In this document: positions 47,110 through 58,479 of the stretch, piece by piece
Position numbering within the stretch: the stretch's first letter is position 1
Layout of the letters: every line of letters begins with the position of its first letter
DNA from: Bisporella sp. PMI_857
Taxonomy: Eukaryota > Ascomycota > Leotiomycetes > Helotiales > Helotiaceae
Assembly (NCBI GenBank): GCA_021307315.1
Contig: JAJSPD010000013.1
Span: forward strand, 620,001 to 684,000
Direction of reading: 5' to 3'
DNA length: 64,000 bases
The notes under the pieces: generated by a model
The model's database searches: none
What the model saw: only the letters and a program-made list of their open reading frames with translations
What the model was told of the DNA's origin: nothing
Made by a program: the position numbers and the translations under genes

Positions 47110-47425
47110 ACTTTCAAAATGTTTGTTTGTATTGCTGCATGCGGGTATTCTTGATTACATTCCATTTTGTATTGTTTGTTTTCTTGCAGTTCTGAATACT
47201 GGATGACTGGGAATTTTTAGTTGATAAGACTACCAGCAATCACGTGTAGTAGTTTTAGTGTTTTTGGCGTTCTGATCCTTGGGAAGCATTTCTGGCCTTG
47301 TAATAATATGTTTTATTTATTGACATTTCAGAAAAAGAATGGGCTCTCTCCTAGCAGTCATGATGAACGTTGGGACAGAAGCCAATAGAGGGCAACCTCT
47401 TCAGTGAATGTAAGAAAGAGCAGGA

Positions 47426-50400
47426 TTTGTCGCATGCCGCATTGTAGATCATCTTGCTCTAGAACCCAGATCCGCACGCTATACCATTTTAAGGGCTATT
47501 ATAAGCTTTCAATAACGGGCCCTAAGTTACCCAAATCCCCAGACCTGGGCCCTGTGACACCTCCTTGGACCCGGGTGTGTCAGGGAGTTCAGATGGAAGT
47601 ACAGGTTACAGAACATAATGACCGAACAAAAGCACGAAAGTCTATGACGGTTTTGAAATGTAGTTTTGAGAGCGATTGCTGAATAGGGCCGCGCCGAGGA
47701 ACCATGTGAATTTTGGAATCTTCCCAAGCTGCATGCTCGGTCAGAAGCAAGAAGCCGAATGTAGCACAACTTTGCGCCAGAAAAGGTAAAATACGGTAGG
47801 AGAGGGTAAACATATTTAGTTGATCGCAATTGGCTGAACGATGGTTTTTGTTGCACTTCGAATCGCCTTGGAAGATAATTGAAGAAGCCTGGGCTATATC
47901 CAGCGGCTACCCAAGATCTATCGACAAACGATATTGAAATTTGCCCGCCTTTTAAAGGTATAGAGCTCCAAAATTATTGCCTACCTTCGTGCAAAATCAT
48001 CCGGGCGATTTGTGTATCGACAAAACCAAGTCCTTGATGCCTCCGTAGTTGCGAGGAAGCCCTGTGGTCTGTCTGCTCTAACGAGGCATAAGCATACGCC
48101 TCGAAATCAATATATAAAAGACACCGATATAAATAAGCTAATATTTTCAACGAATAAAAGGCTGGGGGTTCCGGGAATTGAGAAGACGAGAGAGTTTTGT
48201 TGCAAGTCAGAGCGCCGATCGAGGCCGTTAACATGGGCGACGCGCAGGTCTAGATTCCGCCGATTGGGGATGCACTACCACCTCATAGGATCTGAAACGT
48301 CCCGATGGCAAGGCAACTCGCCTTGAACGACCCGATTGCAAGAGGAATGCGAGATCATGATAGAGGTGAGGCTCTGTTGCACATCGCATGTAGATCAACA
48401 TTGTTCTGGGCAAACGAGAGACGATAAATAGCGTCCAGAGCATGGAGATCACTGTGATATATATGATTGTGGCTGAAGTTGGTGAAACCAATCATCAAAA
48501 CGTGGTAACACGTGGGAGAACGTGGAAGCTATGCTTCTTCTGTGGAATTCCAGAAGAACGAATAGGAGAATTCTCTGGCTGCGTCAGACGTTGGTGATAT
48601 TGGACATGGAAGAGAAAAGCAATTTGTGCTGTCCCTGCCGCAGGCGCTGTCAGTTCTTGAAGTTGTGCTTGCGTAGCGCGAATATAAGAGGGCCTAGGCC
48701 ATTCGCTTAAATATTAAGAGCAGAGGGGTAAATGGTCTGCCAAGGAAAAGGCTTTGGCAATGCAATTATGGCGTGGTTGTTTGTGCCGCTGTTTCGGGTT
48801 TCAACTCCAGCTCACAGCCCATCACCTCCATCAAATCTTGGATATGAGGAAATGAAGAGGGTCATTGTTCACTAGAAACAGAGAGATGTGAAGTTTGTTG
48901 CATGTCGCAAATGATCAACATTCTATTCATACCGGAAATGGAAGAGCGGCTGTAGGCGCGGGAGAAGACTGCCGAAACAAATATATTGAATTTATGGCTT
49001 TTCTACGCTACGGGTTTTGAGAACCCCGTGCCAACTTTAATGAACGGAATCGAGGCAAACCAAACTAGAGCAATACAGTTCTTTCAAAGCTTTGCTTTGT
49101 TGCATGTCGAATTTTTTGAGATCATCCATTGACATCGCCCAAAACGGACAACACGAAGAGCCGACGAGCCCGGGTAGCGTAGATCATCGATTTTGCTGCA
49201 TCCGCACATCGTTCGTAGGGTTTAGAGCAGGTTTGGAAGCCTGTTGGAATATTCTTTCTATCGAAAATAATCTCCGCGTACCCCAAAAGAGAAGATGCAT
49301 TTAAAGAGTAAAAGAGATTTTGTTGCAAGTCTGCAAAAGGGCTGATCTTTCTTGAAAACGTTGCATTTTCGCGCTGGAGAGAAAAGAGGAGGTCGTAAAT
49401 TATTGCCAAGCTTCAATATTTGGGAGCTCAGATACGAGGGAACCCGACGAAGGCGGGGAACAGAATCCTGCGCGCCAATGATGCTTTTAGAGGTCCGAAA
49501 AGAAGCCAGATACGAAATTATGTCGCATATCGTTGAAAGTGTGACCGGTCAGTCGGCGGAGATGAAGGTGGTCCGACGGAACCGAGAGGGCGGCTCAGTG
49601 GCTGAAGCAACTCCCAAAACAACCCGCATTTGGACAATTTATGGTTGATCGCGCGGCTCTTTGCGTGGATGTCCCTGAATAGTTTAAGAATCAGCTTCCG
49701 TTGCAAGTCTGCAGAGCGCTGATCGCAAAATTAAGTAAAGTCCTCGCGTGCCAAGAGTCTAATTCTTCCAAGAATGCAGACGAAGGCTTGTGAAGATATC
49801 AGCCCGGTAGCCCTAGCCAAAATGTGACCAATATACGAACGAAAGAGGAAAAGGGGAGAATTATTGTTGCACGTCGTAGTCGCCGATCTTGCCATATGTG
49901 CAGGAAGAAGCTGAGAAGGGATGGTTGTTGGTAGAGACTTGGTAACCAGAGAGTGCTGATGGAAGAGTTAGTTTAAAAGCAGAGCTACTGGTCAAGAATT
50001 TGTTCTAGATATAACTTCTATTTTTTCGGAATTACTCTGTAATGACACTGCTCCAGTCTGCTCATCTGCGAGATTGATGAATTATCAGTTCGAATGCAGC
50101 ACAAAGTTTCGTCCTACAGAGAAGAGTACCATATACTAGCCAGCCTTGGCTGTACCACACCGATGTCGAACCAATCTAGATGGAATCCTTTGTTTGAACA
50201 GGAACAAGAATTCTTTGTTGCATATCTTCAAATGATGATCTTTCCTGCTTTTCTGTAACTGTGTTCGGAGGCCGAAAGGAAATTTGATCAAGGGACAGAG
50301 TTGGCTCGCTTCCCGGTATATTGGTAGATCATTTGATCTATTCATGTTCCATGCCCAAAAGAAGCTATGCGGAACACCGGCTAATGTATGTCTTGTATCA

Positions 50401-50900
50401 TTAAAACGAAAAGGGAGAGTTTTGTTGCATGTCTGCAAACATGCTGGTCTCGGTGAGAACGAATGCACAAGGACATAGCCGCAGGGAGATGGACTCTGGA
50501 TGTTCAGAGCCGGAATGATGTATTTTTAGTGTACCAATATATGAACGGGCAAACTAACCAGTCCCCTGCTCTAACAACAGATACCAGTTGTTGATAAACC
50601 AGTCGCAATGCATCCAAACATGAAAGCTCTAGCTGGTTTAATTTTTTTGTTGCACATCGCATCTGAGATCAGCTCTCCATGGCCTTTTCCTAGCGAAACT
50701 AACGGATCGTGGCTTTCCAACTTCTCAGCCTAGATGCAGCTTTCCAGACATGTCAAAGCGAGCCGTTTGCCCGCGATTTCGATTCCTAAAGTAATATAAA
50801 CTTTAAGACAGTTCTGATAGGGTAAAATCCAGCAATGCAGAGAGCTTTTCAGCTTCTGTTGCGCATCTGCGATTTGGAGATCAACTTCTGGTTTCCTTTT
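47426..50900 (+). repeat. degenerate same-strand array of a 30-60 bp motif
   Basis: Core TTTGTTGCAnGTC(T)GCA followed 5-15 bp later by GATC and a TTCTTG/TTCTGG-like run. Copies begin at 47426, 47847, 48196, 48373, 48894, 49096, 49192 (weak), 49319, 49697, 49863, 50214, 50421, 50646 and 50855. Degenerate copies appear at about 47653, 48009, 48574, 49518 and 50056. With these, spacing is mostly 160-230 bp. Several copies are preceded by a purine run (GAAAAGGGAGAG). A one-base length difference (TCGCA versus TCTGCA), in-frame stops and non-triplet spacing argue against coding. Intervening sequence is almost unrelated from unit to unit. Nine copies have the exact 8-mer TTGTTGCA, which chance would give about once per 65 kb per strand. 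Confidence 0.75.
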
Positions 50901-51351
50901 CTGAAATGGGCGGCGCTCGGCCGAGCCACGAGGAGGTTTTTTGGGTCGGTCTGGACCAAGACAGGGATTAAATCAAGGCACGTGGCTTGGCGCTCTGCGG
51001 AATGTGGTTTCTGAGATCGGGAAAGTGTAAGAAAGATCTCCTAATCTTCGGCCAGATGAAGCAGAGAGGAAAGTGAAGCTATTCAGGGACTGAGTTGTCT
51101 GTAGAACAGTTCTCTGTGAGTGCTGGTGATTAAGATGGACCCTGATTTGGAATTTGGGACCTCGCTTCTTAGCGCTGAACCTCGTCAACTGAAGGAGGCC
51201 TCAAGAGCATAATAAAACAATATGTGATATTGGGATCATTCAGTCAGGCATGCTCTAGATGCCCTAATTCAGAAGCTATGTACGTCAACGCGCTAGCGAT
51301 GAGTACCTTTGAGTTCGCTGATATCTATATCCAAGCCCACGCCTTTCCATC
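50901..51351. promoter_or_regulatory. upstream region of the RecA-like gene
   Basis: 451 bp between the last array copy and the start codon at 51352. No additional array copy is convincing here. Confidence 0.35.
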
Positions 51352-52803
51352 ATGCCTGAAATAGACCGTTCAGCATCTCAGCCAGCCCTGCCAATCCTGG
51401 GTTCCGTGCTTCTTCAAAACGAATTGAAGGCAAGGAGAAGATTCGCATCTCAAGGCGCAAGAATTAGTACCGGTTGTGGCGAGATTGATGATCATGTTCT
51501 TGGTGGAGGAGGATTCGAGAGAGGTATTGTTGTTGGTGTTAATGGTGAGGATACTGCAGGACGATTGGTAAGTTATATTGTCGCTAATTTATTTTTTATT
51601 CTTATGTTTCATTATGTATTCTCATAACGAAGGGAGAATATCACTCAGTCTCCTTCTAACATAATCATAGATTGCATATCATGCCATTGCTTCTGTGGTC
51701 ATGTCTCATTTAGAACAGGAAGGCACTACCAGCAGGAAAGCACTTGTCATAGATGTCTCAGGAAATTTCTCTGTTCAGCTGCTTTCTGATATTATCAGAT
51801 ATCGTCTCCGACACGCAACCGCACTCAAGGGCGTGAAGAGGCCTAATTTCATTGTCCCGGGTTCCAAAATAGATGACGATCTTGAAGCGAAAGTTATGCA
51901 ATGCCTTCAAATGGTGGATATCGACACTGTCTTCGATATCATGGGCCTATGGGAAGTCTTGGGAGGTGGAGGGAGTGAAAGAACACTCTTTGAAAGTAAC
52001 ACCGAAATCCTTTTTGTCGACAACATGGGTGTCTTGATCACTTCATTACTCTCCAGTGGGAAGAGTGAAGGTAAGTCATTCCTTGCATGGTGCTTTGGCA
52101 CCAGCAGCTAACAGATGGCAGCATATGATCTTCTAGCTACACTCGGTATGTATTTAATCATCGATTGATGTTTCATCAACCATAGTCTCATGGGTTGACA
52201 TTGATGACTTTAGCCAGAACACTGGTCAGATTATCTCATGATTTCAACATTCTGATTATTTTGAGAACCGTTGCCTCGCCTAATACAGTGCAGCCAGGTG
52301 AGTTAAACCCTAATTTCGAAGTTTCTAGTTCTTTGCCCTTGTGGTCTGATACATAGCCAAGGTTCCGATATCATTGCTAACTTATGACATCTACAGACAA
52401 AACAAGTATGGCACATCTCAATTCGCTTTTCACTGATAATTCAGTCAAGCCTGCACTAGGAAGGATGTTTGACCAGTTTACTGACTTGCATCTGCTTATT
52501 GGCAATGTCCCTGACACGAGGTACTTCAACTTTGTGATTATCTTGCATTCTTCTCCATCGATGAACTAACCGGCTGCACCTAGTTCAGCCAAAATTTACG
52601 TCGTGGAAGTCCTCAAAGATGAAACTCCGAATCTCGAAGCCGATCAGAGCGTTAAGCCGGAAAATGTTGTCGGTGCCAGAGAACAGCGGTGGGCACCCGT
52701 CGTCGTGGATTCCAATATGCTGAGATTCTCTCCTGCATACATAGAAAAAGGGGCAAGGACTGGACTAAGATTAGAGATGGGGTGGCATACGAAGCATAAA
52801 TGA
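51352..52803 (+). CDS. RecA/Rad51-paralogue-like ATPase-fold protein
   Basis: Six exons: 51352-51567, 51671-52070, 52122-52145, 52214-52297, 52397-52520 and 52584-52803, 355 residues. The RecA-type core is recognisable: an ISTGCGEIDDHVLGGGGFERG lead-in, a Walker-A position reading GVNGEDTAGRL, i.e. without the canonical GxxxxGK[TS] lysine, and a Walker-B-like EILFVDNMGVLI. HDFNILIILRTVA matches the strand after Walker B of Rad51 paralogues, where related proteins read 'vvvTNQV'. The C-terminus (TGLRLEMGWHTKHK) resembles 'lG..W...'. It is probably a nuclear recombination accessory factor, perhaps unable to hydrolyse ATP. The orthologue (Rad55/57, Rlp1 or Shu-type) is unresolved. Confidence 0.75.
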
Positions 52804-53166
52804 TACCTATATTGCGCGATGGAAGATCTGTTTACTGACAATGCGTGCCAAGACTCCATGGATTGGAACTTTTGCTGCGTGGAATAGATTCTACTTTGAT
52901 CTCTCTTCGAGGAAGGCTACTCAGAAGAAATGACCGTAGAATGGATGAAGATTCCAAGTCGTACTAAGTGTTATGCGTCATTTCTGTTCCCGCTCTCGAT
53001 AAATCATTGGAGATTGTCAGGCTGTCGTATACCATGAGTAGTTCTCAAGGATTTCTTTGACTACTTTCTCTCCAGGCCTTCAGGTCACGTGTGGGATGGA
53101 CTGAAATTACGACGTGGTTTAATATGAATGCTCATGCTGGAATGATGAGCCTAAAGAGTGTCTTCT
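52804..53166. other. convergent gap between the RecA-like and UstYa-like genes
   Basis: 363 bp between stop codons on opposite strands. No gene seen. Confidence 0.4.
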
Positions 53167-54159
53167 TCAAGACCTTGTATCTTTCACCTTATTATCTTCA
53201 GTAACCATTCTCGGCTTTGCCCACTGGTCCAATGTATCCCACACCAGACACTTCCGCATCGAGTTGGTCTTGATATCCTGTCGCGCTTGACGGGTTTTGT
53301 GCCAACGAAAGGTATACATGCCTACATCACCCACACACATCGTAGACAAGCGCAGGGCTTCAATGCAATGATCTGGATGAAATTATATCAGAAACATTTC
53401 TTCCTGAGCACTCGAAATCAGATTACCTAAATGTGCTTGCTGATTCTGTAATTGCAGCTCAGAAAAATTATCACGGTGTGTGTTATAAACATATAGCTTG
53501 ATTTTTCTCTTGGTCCCTGATAAGCTTGTTCTGGAAATAGGAATTAACAGCATGGAAAACTCACCAGGCAATGCAGGTCGTGAAAGACAGAAGTTGATGC
53601 CACATAGCCTCCATCAACCAGTTCAATCGAGTCTTCGATTGATTCTCCCGCAGTTATCAAATCTTCTACAGAAGCGTTGTAGAAAGATGCTCAAGGATTA
53701 TCAGTTTCTTGTTTGAACATCCAGGGCAAGAATTTTGATGGCAGCGTCACTTACGCCTCAGTAACCGGTTCCATGCGAAGTCATTTTCGGGACTGGGCGG
53801 CCCGGCAAAAGCACTATGCTCCCCATCTGTTGGGTAGCTTTTCCTGGTCTCAAACTTCAGCGAGGTTGTTGCTGGAGCTGGTATCTGTCAGTTTTGGTCT
53901 CTCCAACGGATTGGTAGTTTTATTTACAGAACGATCGAGAAACCTCTCTCTTTTGCGCTTGAGGGGGGATCAACAGGCATACCAAAGCTAATACGATTAC
54001 ATGGAGTATGGTAATATATGCGTAGATCCAGAGCTTTAGGCGGCTCAAGGCGGGTCCCTTTTGTGATGCTTTATTGATGCTATTGGCCTTATCACAGAAG
54101 CTGTTCAGTCCATTTTCTGTTAGAAACGCATATCCGCTTTTAGAAGTAATGAGATTCAT
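53167..54159 (-). CDS. UstYa-family (DUF3328) oxidase-like membrane protein
   Basis: Five short exons: 54159-53928, 53877-53755, 53665-53565, 53508-53427 and 53372-53167, phases closing to 247 residues. A single membrane helix (about 43-64, LWIYAYITILHVIVLALVCLLI) follows a cytosolic tail. Then come SLKFETRKSY, AGPPSPENDFAWNRLL (the family's 'G.PS.E.D.aW..Ll') and two HxxHC motifs, H147-C151 (VFHDLHC) and H178-C182 (AHLDHC), ending DVGMYTFRW. These paired motifs define the UstYa family, copper-dependent-type oxidases that cyclise or modify ribosomal peptides (ustiloxins and relatives). Intron 4 (53373-53426) must be used to assemble the second motif. The first intron's borders (GTAAAT/CCAG) are the least certain. 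It is divergent from the secreted-peptide gene. Confidence 0.82.
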
Positions 54160-54974
54160 TTCCTTCTCCGTGGGTTTACTCTGCCTGAATAAGGTATACT
54201 TAGACAAGAAGCCGCAACAACCAAGAGAATTGGAGCTTGCGAAAGCTTCAACCCGAATTACATGTGGCCAATATCCGTTCATCTGCCTTTTCACCGGCCT
54301 CAAAACTGATTTCTAAAGGCTGAAGTGGTTTACGCGGATAGTTGCTCAAAGCCGGGGTGGACGTACATGTTGTTTCATTCTGCTGTCATATGTTGGGCAT
54401 AGCTGGTCTTGGGCAAAAGTATTGCATAAGCTGGGCAATGACAACTCAGCCAGTTTTGTTCAGCTGCTCTATCTATTATCGCCATGCTGTGTATCACGCT
54501 ATTTGTTACATTCTAGCATTTTCACTTGACCGAATCCTTTGGCTGAGATCTGTGCCGCACTTCAACCCGTACTTATGACCGGTGCCATTGCAGAATCATC
54601 GACAACGGTGCATGTGTACCATTTTGTGCTCAATACTACATTATTATGCATTATATGTGGGAAATCCTCTGTACAAATAGGTCTTTTGACATGGCTCTTT
54701 GTCTTACATGAGGCATCGAGAACGGGGGCGAGTTCCACGACAGGTAGGTTCTCAGCATTAGTGAGCTAAACAGTCGCCAACGAATATGGTCGTAACAACA
54801 CATGGAAGAAGAGGGCACTTCGCTGCGATATGCACTGATTGAGGGTTCATGGATATCAAAGAAGGGTTTCGCAATTGATTAATCGTTCGAAAACCTTCGG
54901 AACCTCCCAACTTAGCAAGACCTACAAACTACCATTCTATCTGTCCAGGCTAGAATACAGCAGAAACCTCCGCT
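54160..54974. promoter_or_regulatory. divergent promoter of the UstYa-like and secreted-peptide genes
   Basis: 815 bp between opposing start codons. No supported coding exon. Joint control of the pair would be exerted here. Confidence 0.45.
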
Positions 54975-55181
54975 ATGAAAGGCTACATCGTCTTTTCTGT
55001 GATTACGGGCTTCTTTCTGGGACTTTCGGTGGCTCTACCAATTGAGGAACCCAAGATTAAGGTGGTCAAGATTGACGAGGTCAGTGGCACTGGTTTGATT
55101 CGAGTTTGCAAAGAAAGGGACAAAGGTCAGTCTACCAGTTCGAGCGAAAGCGAAAGTTCAAGCATTATTGATACCATCTAG
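54975..55181 (+). CDS. 68-residue secreted peptide, possible ribosomal-peptide precursor or effector
   Basis: The start ATG gives MKGYIVFSVITGFFLGLSVALP, a classical signal peptide (K at position 2, hydrophobic core 4-18, likely cleavage near A20). The mature part is about 48 residues, with Lys/Glu-rich IEEPKIKVVKIDEV, a single cysteine in GLIRVCKERDKG, and a Ser/Glu-rich acidic tail. KER could be a Kex2-like processing site. There are no internal repeats of the UstA type, so a precursor role is only a hypothesis suggested by the UstYa-like neighbour. A small effector or a truncated first exon are alternatives. Confidence 0.55.
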   Translation: MKGYIVFSVITGFFLGLSVALPIEEPKIKVVKIDEVSGTGLIRVCKERDKGQSTSSSESESSSIIDTI

Positions 55182-56451
55182 ATGAAAAGATGGCGACAGA
55201 CAGTGATCAGTGTATTTGGTAGATTTGAGTCTTCAAATACAAACGACCAGTCCTACAGACTTAGGTAGAAAACAGTTCCTTCAGTGGCACGAGAAATAAT
55301 GGATTTGTGTTGTTTTAGAGCAGGAAGTCCAGAAAGGTGCAAGTGACAGATAATTTCAGTAGAGCATATATGTTTTGAAACTTAGTATCTCTTTCTGTGT
55401 ACCATTCTGCATAGGTCTTAGTCCAGAAAGGTCATGTCTGGGATTCTTCAAGAATGGCAAGTATGAAGACAATCTACATTGAGAAATTTAAAAAACAATT
55501 GTCAAGTTAGCTTTCGAAAAAGCAAGGTAAGTATCCATAAACTAAGTAATCTTGCTCTCTGGCGTCATATCAAGCTTTAGACATGTGTTCTTGATAATCG
55601 GACCGAGTCTTACATGTGCCATGAGAAGCTGAGCTGTTGTATGTGCCCAAAAACATACTCGAATCAGCAGACTGGTAATACAACTGATGCAAGTAGCCAA
55701 TACTCGCTGGTAGCTGGCAGAAGATGAACGAGTAGATTCTTCATTTTGACCAAGAAATCTATTTTTTTCTCATTGAGCAAGAATGGAATACGATACGAAT
55801 AAGTGTTGTGTCTCGAAGCTGAGAAACGCCAATGGCACATTGTCCAACGGTTTCGGGGGACAAGAGGAAATTTTGGTTAGCCCTGTGGTAATACTGAACC
55901 ATATCATGTTCCACCGAGCTTACAACTCTCCAGTTAGATTGCGAGGATGCGAACCTATGTGTGTGTGCGATCCACGACATTATGCATCAAATCAATCTAC
56001 TATTTTGAAGCAGCCTATATCACCTGCTACGATACAGCCATCGTGCTACATGAGGGGAATAACTCGCACTAATCGAGTAGCCAAGCAATGTTTCTTCGTA
56101 TGCAGAAGCATTGTTAGTTCTCAATCTACTAATAGCAGAAGGGCAGAGTAAAATACCAAAATAGAACTATACTCCAGCAAACGGCCGAAGGCTCTGGGAG
56201 AGGCAAGGCATGGCACCTCCTTCGAAGGCTTGTTGATCCTACATGAGCTTAAGAGCTGAATCTGCATTTTAAGATCTTGAACTTGAACTTTCAAAGATCT
56301 CCGACATGGTGCATCAAGTCCATATATCTCATATTTATGTTGTCTTGACTCCTCTGAAAATTTGGGTTTTGGATGCTGAGCTGGCAAATATTCAATCTGC
56401 AGTCAAAACTGACTTCTGGACTTTGGCACCGGTGATCTCTAATACGGGCAT
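55182..56451. other. gap before the PTH11-like gene
   Basis: 1.27 kb without a supported gene. Minus-strand frames at 55759-55980 and 56121-56387 were read for HxxHC or zinc-cluster motifs and show none. It probably contains the 3' UTR of the peptide gene and the promoter of the receptor gene. Confidence 0.4.
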
Positions 56452-57934
56452 ATGATGGAGAATGAGCCAATGGAGCCATTAGGTGCTCGTTACTATCAGA
56501 ATGCAGGATATAATCTTGCGATCTCGATTATCTTTCCTATGCTGAATACTCTAGTAGTCTCTGCAAGGTTTTATGCAAGAAAGAGACAGAAGATGTCACT
56601 CCAAGCGGATGACTGGCTCACGATACCAGCTCTCGTCAGTACTAGACGCTCCCGAAGCAGTATATTGAACACTGATGAAATTGAATAGATCTTACTGATG
56701 GGGTCCTGTGCTTCAATGATCGCAGGTGAGTGGCTCAAAACTCGATGGGAAATATCAATGGCCGATATGTGGGACAGGTGTTGCGAAACATGCCAGCGGA
56801 TACCCTACTCCTTCGATGACAGAGCAGAGGAGCTTGACCTCCAGATCAGAGTTAAACATAGTCAATTCGGCTACTGTCATTGTTACAAAGGTGTGCCTTT
56901 CTCCCAATATATAAAGCCTTATGCTTACATTATCGTACAGATTGAACTTGCGGTAGACCTCATGACTATCCCAGGACTAGCATGTGCGAAGTTGAGCTTC
57001 CTGTTTTTCTACCACCGGATTTTCTGTACCCACGGCACGGGATTTCCACGACTCTTCATAATCACAATGATATGTGCTGTTGCTGTATGGGGTGCCGCAT
57101 TCGAGCTCGCATATTTGTTCATGTGTGGTACTCATTTCAGTGCTTGGTGGGGAACAGCAGAGAACACCATGAAGTACTGCCAAAATTCACTGAGAACAGA
57201 ATATGGTTTCACGCTCAGCGACTTTCTCACGGATGCGATCATTCTTCTGATCCCATTACCACTGGTGAAGTTCAGCCAGAACTCATTGTATTACCGAAGC
57301 TGATATTAGAGATGTAGTTGTGGAATCTCCAACTTCGGACTGCCAAGAAAATTGCCGTCAGCTTGGTATTCCTTCTAGGAAGCGTGTTTGTATTGCCCAA
57401 CAGCTACGGAGAATGATAGCTTACTTTACCAGAGCAATCGGAGCTTCAATAGGCCGTTTTGTCATTATTTGGGAAATTGTGAACAGTAAGCGGAACTCGA
57501 TAACTGTCAATATACTTGGAACTTTCTAATATGTGAACAGTGGGCTTCGACCGAAGAGCGGACCAAAACTGCAAGTCCTTCAAAGCACCTTGAGATTCAA
57601 TATACAAGCTTACGTACTTTCAGTGATGATTACTGGCGCAACATCTTGGCTACTTGTCGAACTTGGCATGGGACTTCTCGCCTGCTGCCTGCCAGCGACG
57701 AGTGCTCTTTTCAAAGGGCTATCTGCAACATCAATATTGAATAGTATTAAAAGCGTCTTCTCTCTGCACTCTACATCTGGGAGAAGCTCTCGGATATATA
57801 ACCGCTCAAAGGAGTTTTCTCATATTGAGGAAAACGCTTCCGCAGGCTCAGGCTTTCGGTTTGCCAAGAAATCATCTGAGCATGATGCAGACTCATGTTC
57901 AGCATATGAACTACGATATATTGAGAGTGTGTGA
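56452..57934 (+). CDS. PTH11-like rhodopsin-domain membrane receptor, one frame break
   Basis: Seven exons: 56452-56634, 56689-56725, 56778-56890, 56941-57264, 57318-57485, 57541-57570 and 57624-57934. Seven membrane helices of the fungal rhodopsin-fold group appear in order: YNLAISIIFPMLNTLVVSARFYARK, DDWLTIPALILLMGSCASMIAG, GLACAKLSFLFFYHRIF, CGTHFSAWWG, PLPLLWNLQLRTAKK, YFTRAIGASIGRF and LVELGMGLLACCLP, then GLSATSILNSIKSVFSL. Exon 5 breaks frame near 57393-57400: a single missing base would restore the usual helix-6 reading, while as given the protein stops after FVLPNSYGE. Intron 6 (57571-57623) is GC-AG with donor GCAAGT. Relatives sense surface or host cues at the plasma membrane. It may be a young pseudogene or carry a sequencing error. 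Confidence 0.75.
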
Positions 57935-58479
57935 GAGATTCAAACTTGAGGGGATCCGAAAATTTTAGTTAGTTGAAGCGTATGACGAACCTTCCAGTAA
58001 TATGGAAGCAGGAGCCACTCTAGCAACAATACAAACGGGTCTCGGCCAGCCCGGTGTCTCAGATATCAACTTTCTGTAATTCCAAGTAGAAACTTCAAGT
58101 AGAAACTCACTGAAGTGTGTTTTTCGCTACCGTTGCCTTTTGTATCTAGAAGCTGAGCAAACATAGAATGCAATGATAGTTTTCGATTGACAACGACATT
58201 GTAACGTTTCACAGCTTCTCCCTCTGGTGGTTGATGTTCTATCGATGGTTAATATAAGCTTGGATAAATTTGAAATCTCCAACGTGATACACAGGTTACA
58301 GAAGTCATGTTGGGCCAAGCTGAGCCTCGTTGGTCTGGTTGTACTGCTTGCTGGGTCGCTCCTTCCTTTTACGCGGTATCACCTTTTGGACAAGGGTCTA
58401 ACTGTTCAAGGTCTCGTAAATCATGAAAAAATTGCAGACTGAGGATTTTGCTGCGATAACTTGGCATATTAACACAACC
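57935..58479. promoter_or_regulatory. upstream region of the flavin monooxygenase
   Basis: 545 bp between the receptor stop and the ATG at 58480. Short frames only. No motif assigned. Confidence 0.35.

Larger units (their letters stand above)
45467..47425. other. gene-free region with a CAC microsatellite
   Basis: About 2 kb. The UPF0303 promoter is at the left edge. A (CAC)n tract sits at 46870-46898. Frames here start only at non-ATG codons or are repeat-driven (His runs). An inverted copy of the core repeat is at 47091-47109. Confidence 0.4.

Noticed and set aside
47426..50900. The motif array as a CRISPR array or as a repeat protein/RiPP precursor
   Set aside because: This is a eukaryotic genome, the repeats are degenerate and spacing is too long for CRISPR. 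Stops, non-triplet spacing and one-base length variants exclude a single coding frame.
53383..53571. A 62-codon minus-strand frame as an independent small protein
   Set aside because: It is an unspliced reading across exon 4 of the UstYa-like gene; splicing gives the HLDHC motif.
55759..56387. Minus-strand frames as a second UstYa or a zinc-cluster regulator
   Set aside because: No HxxHC pair, no Zn2Cys6 spacing, and no splice chain that closes.
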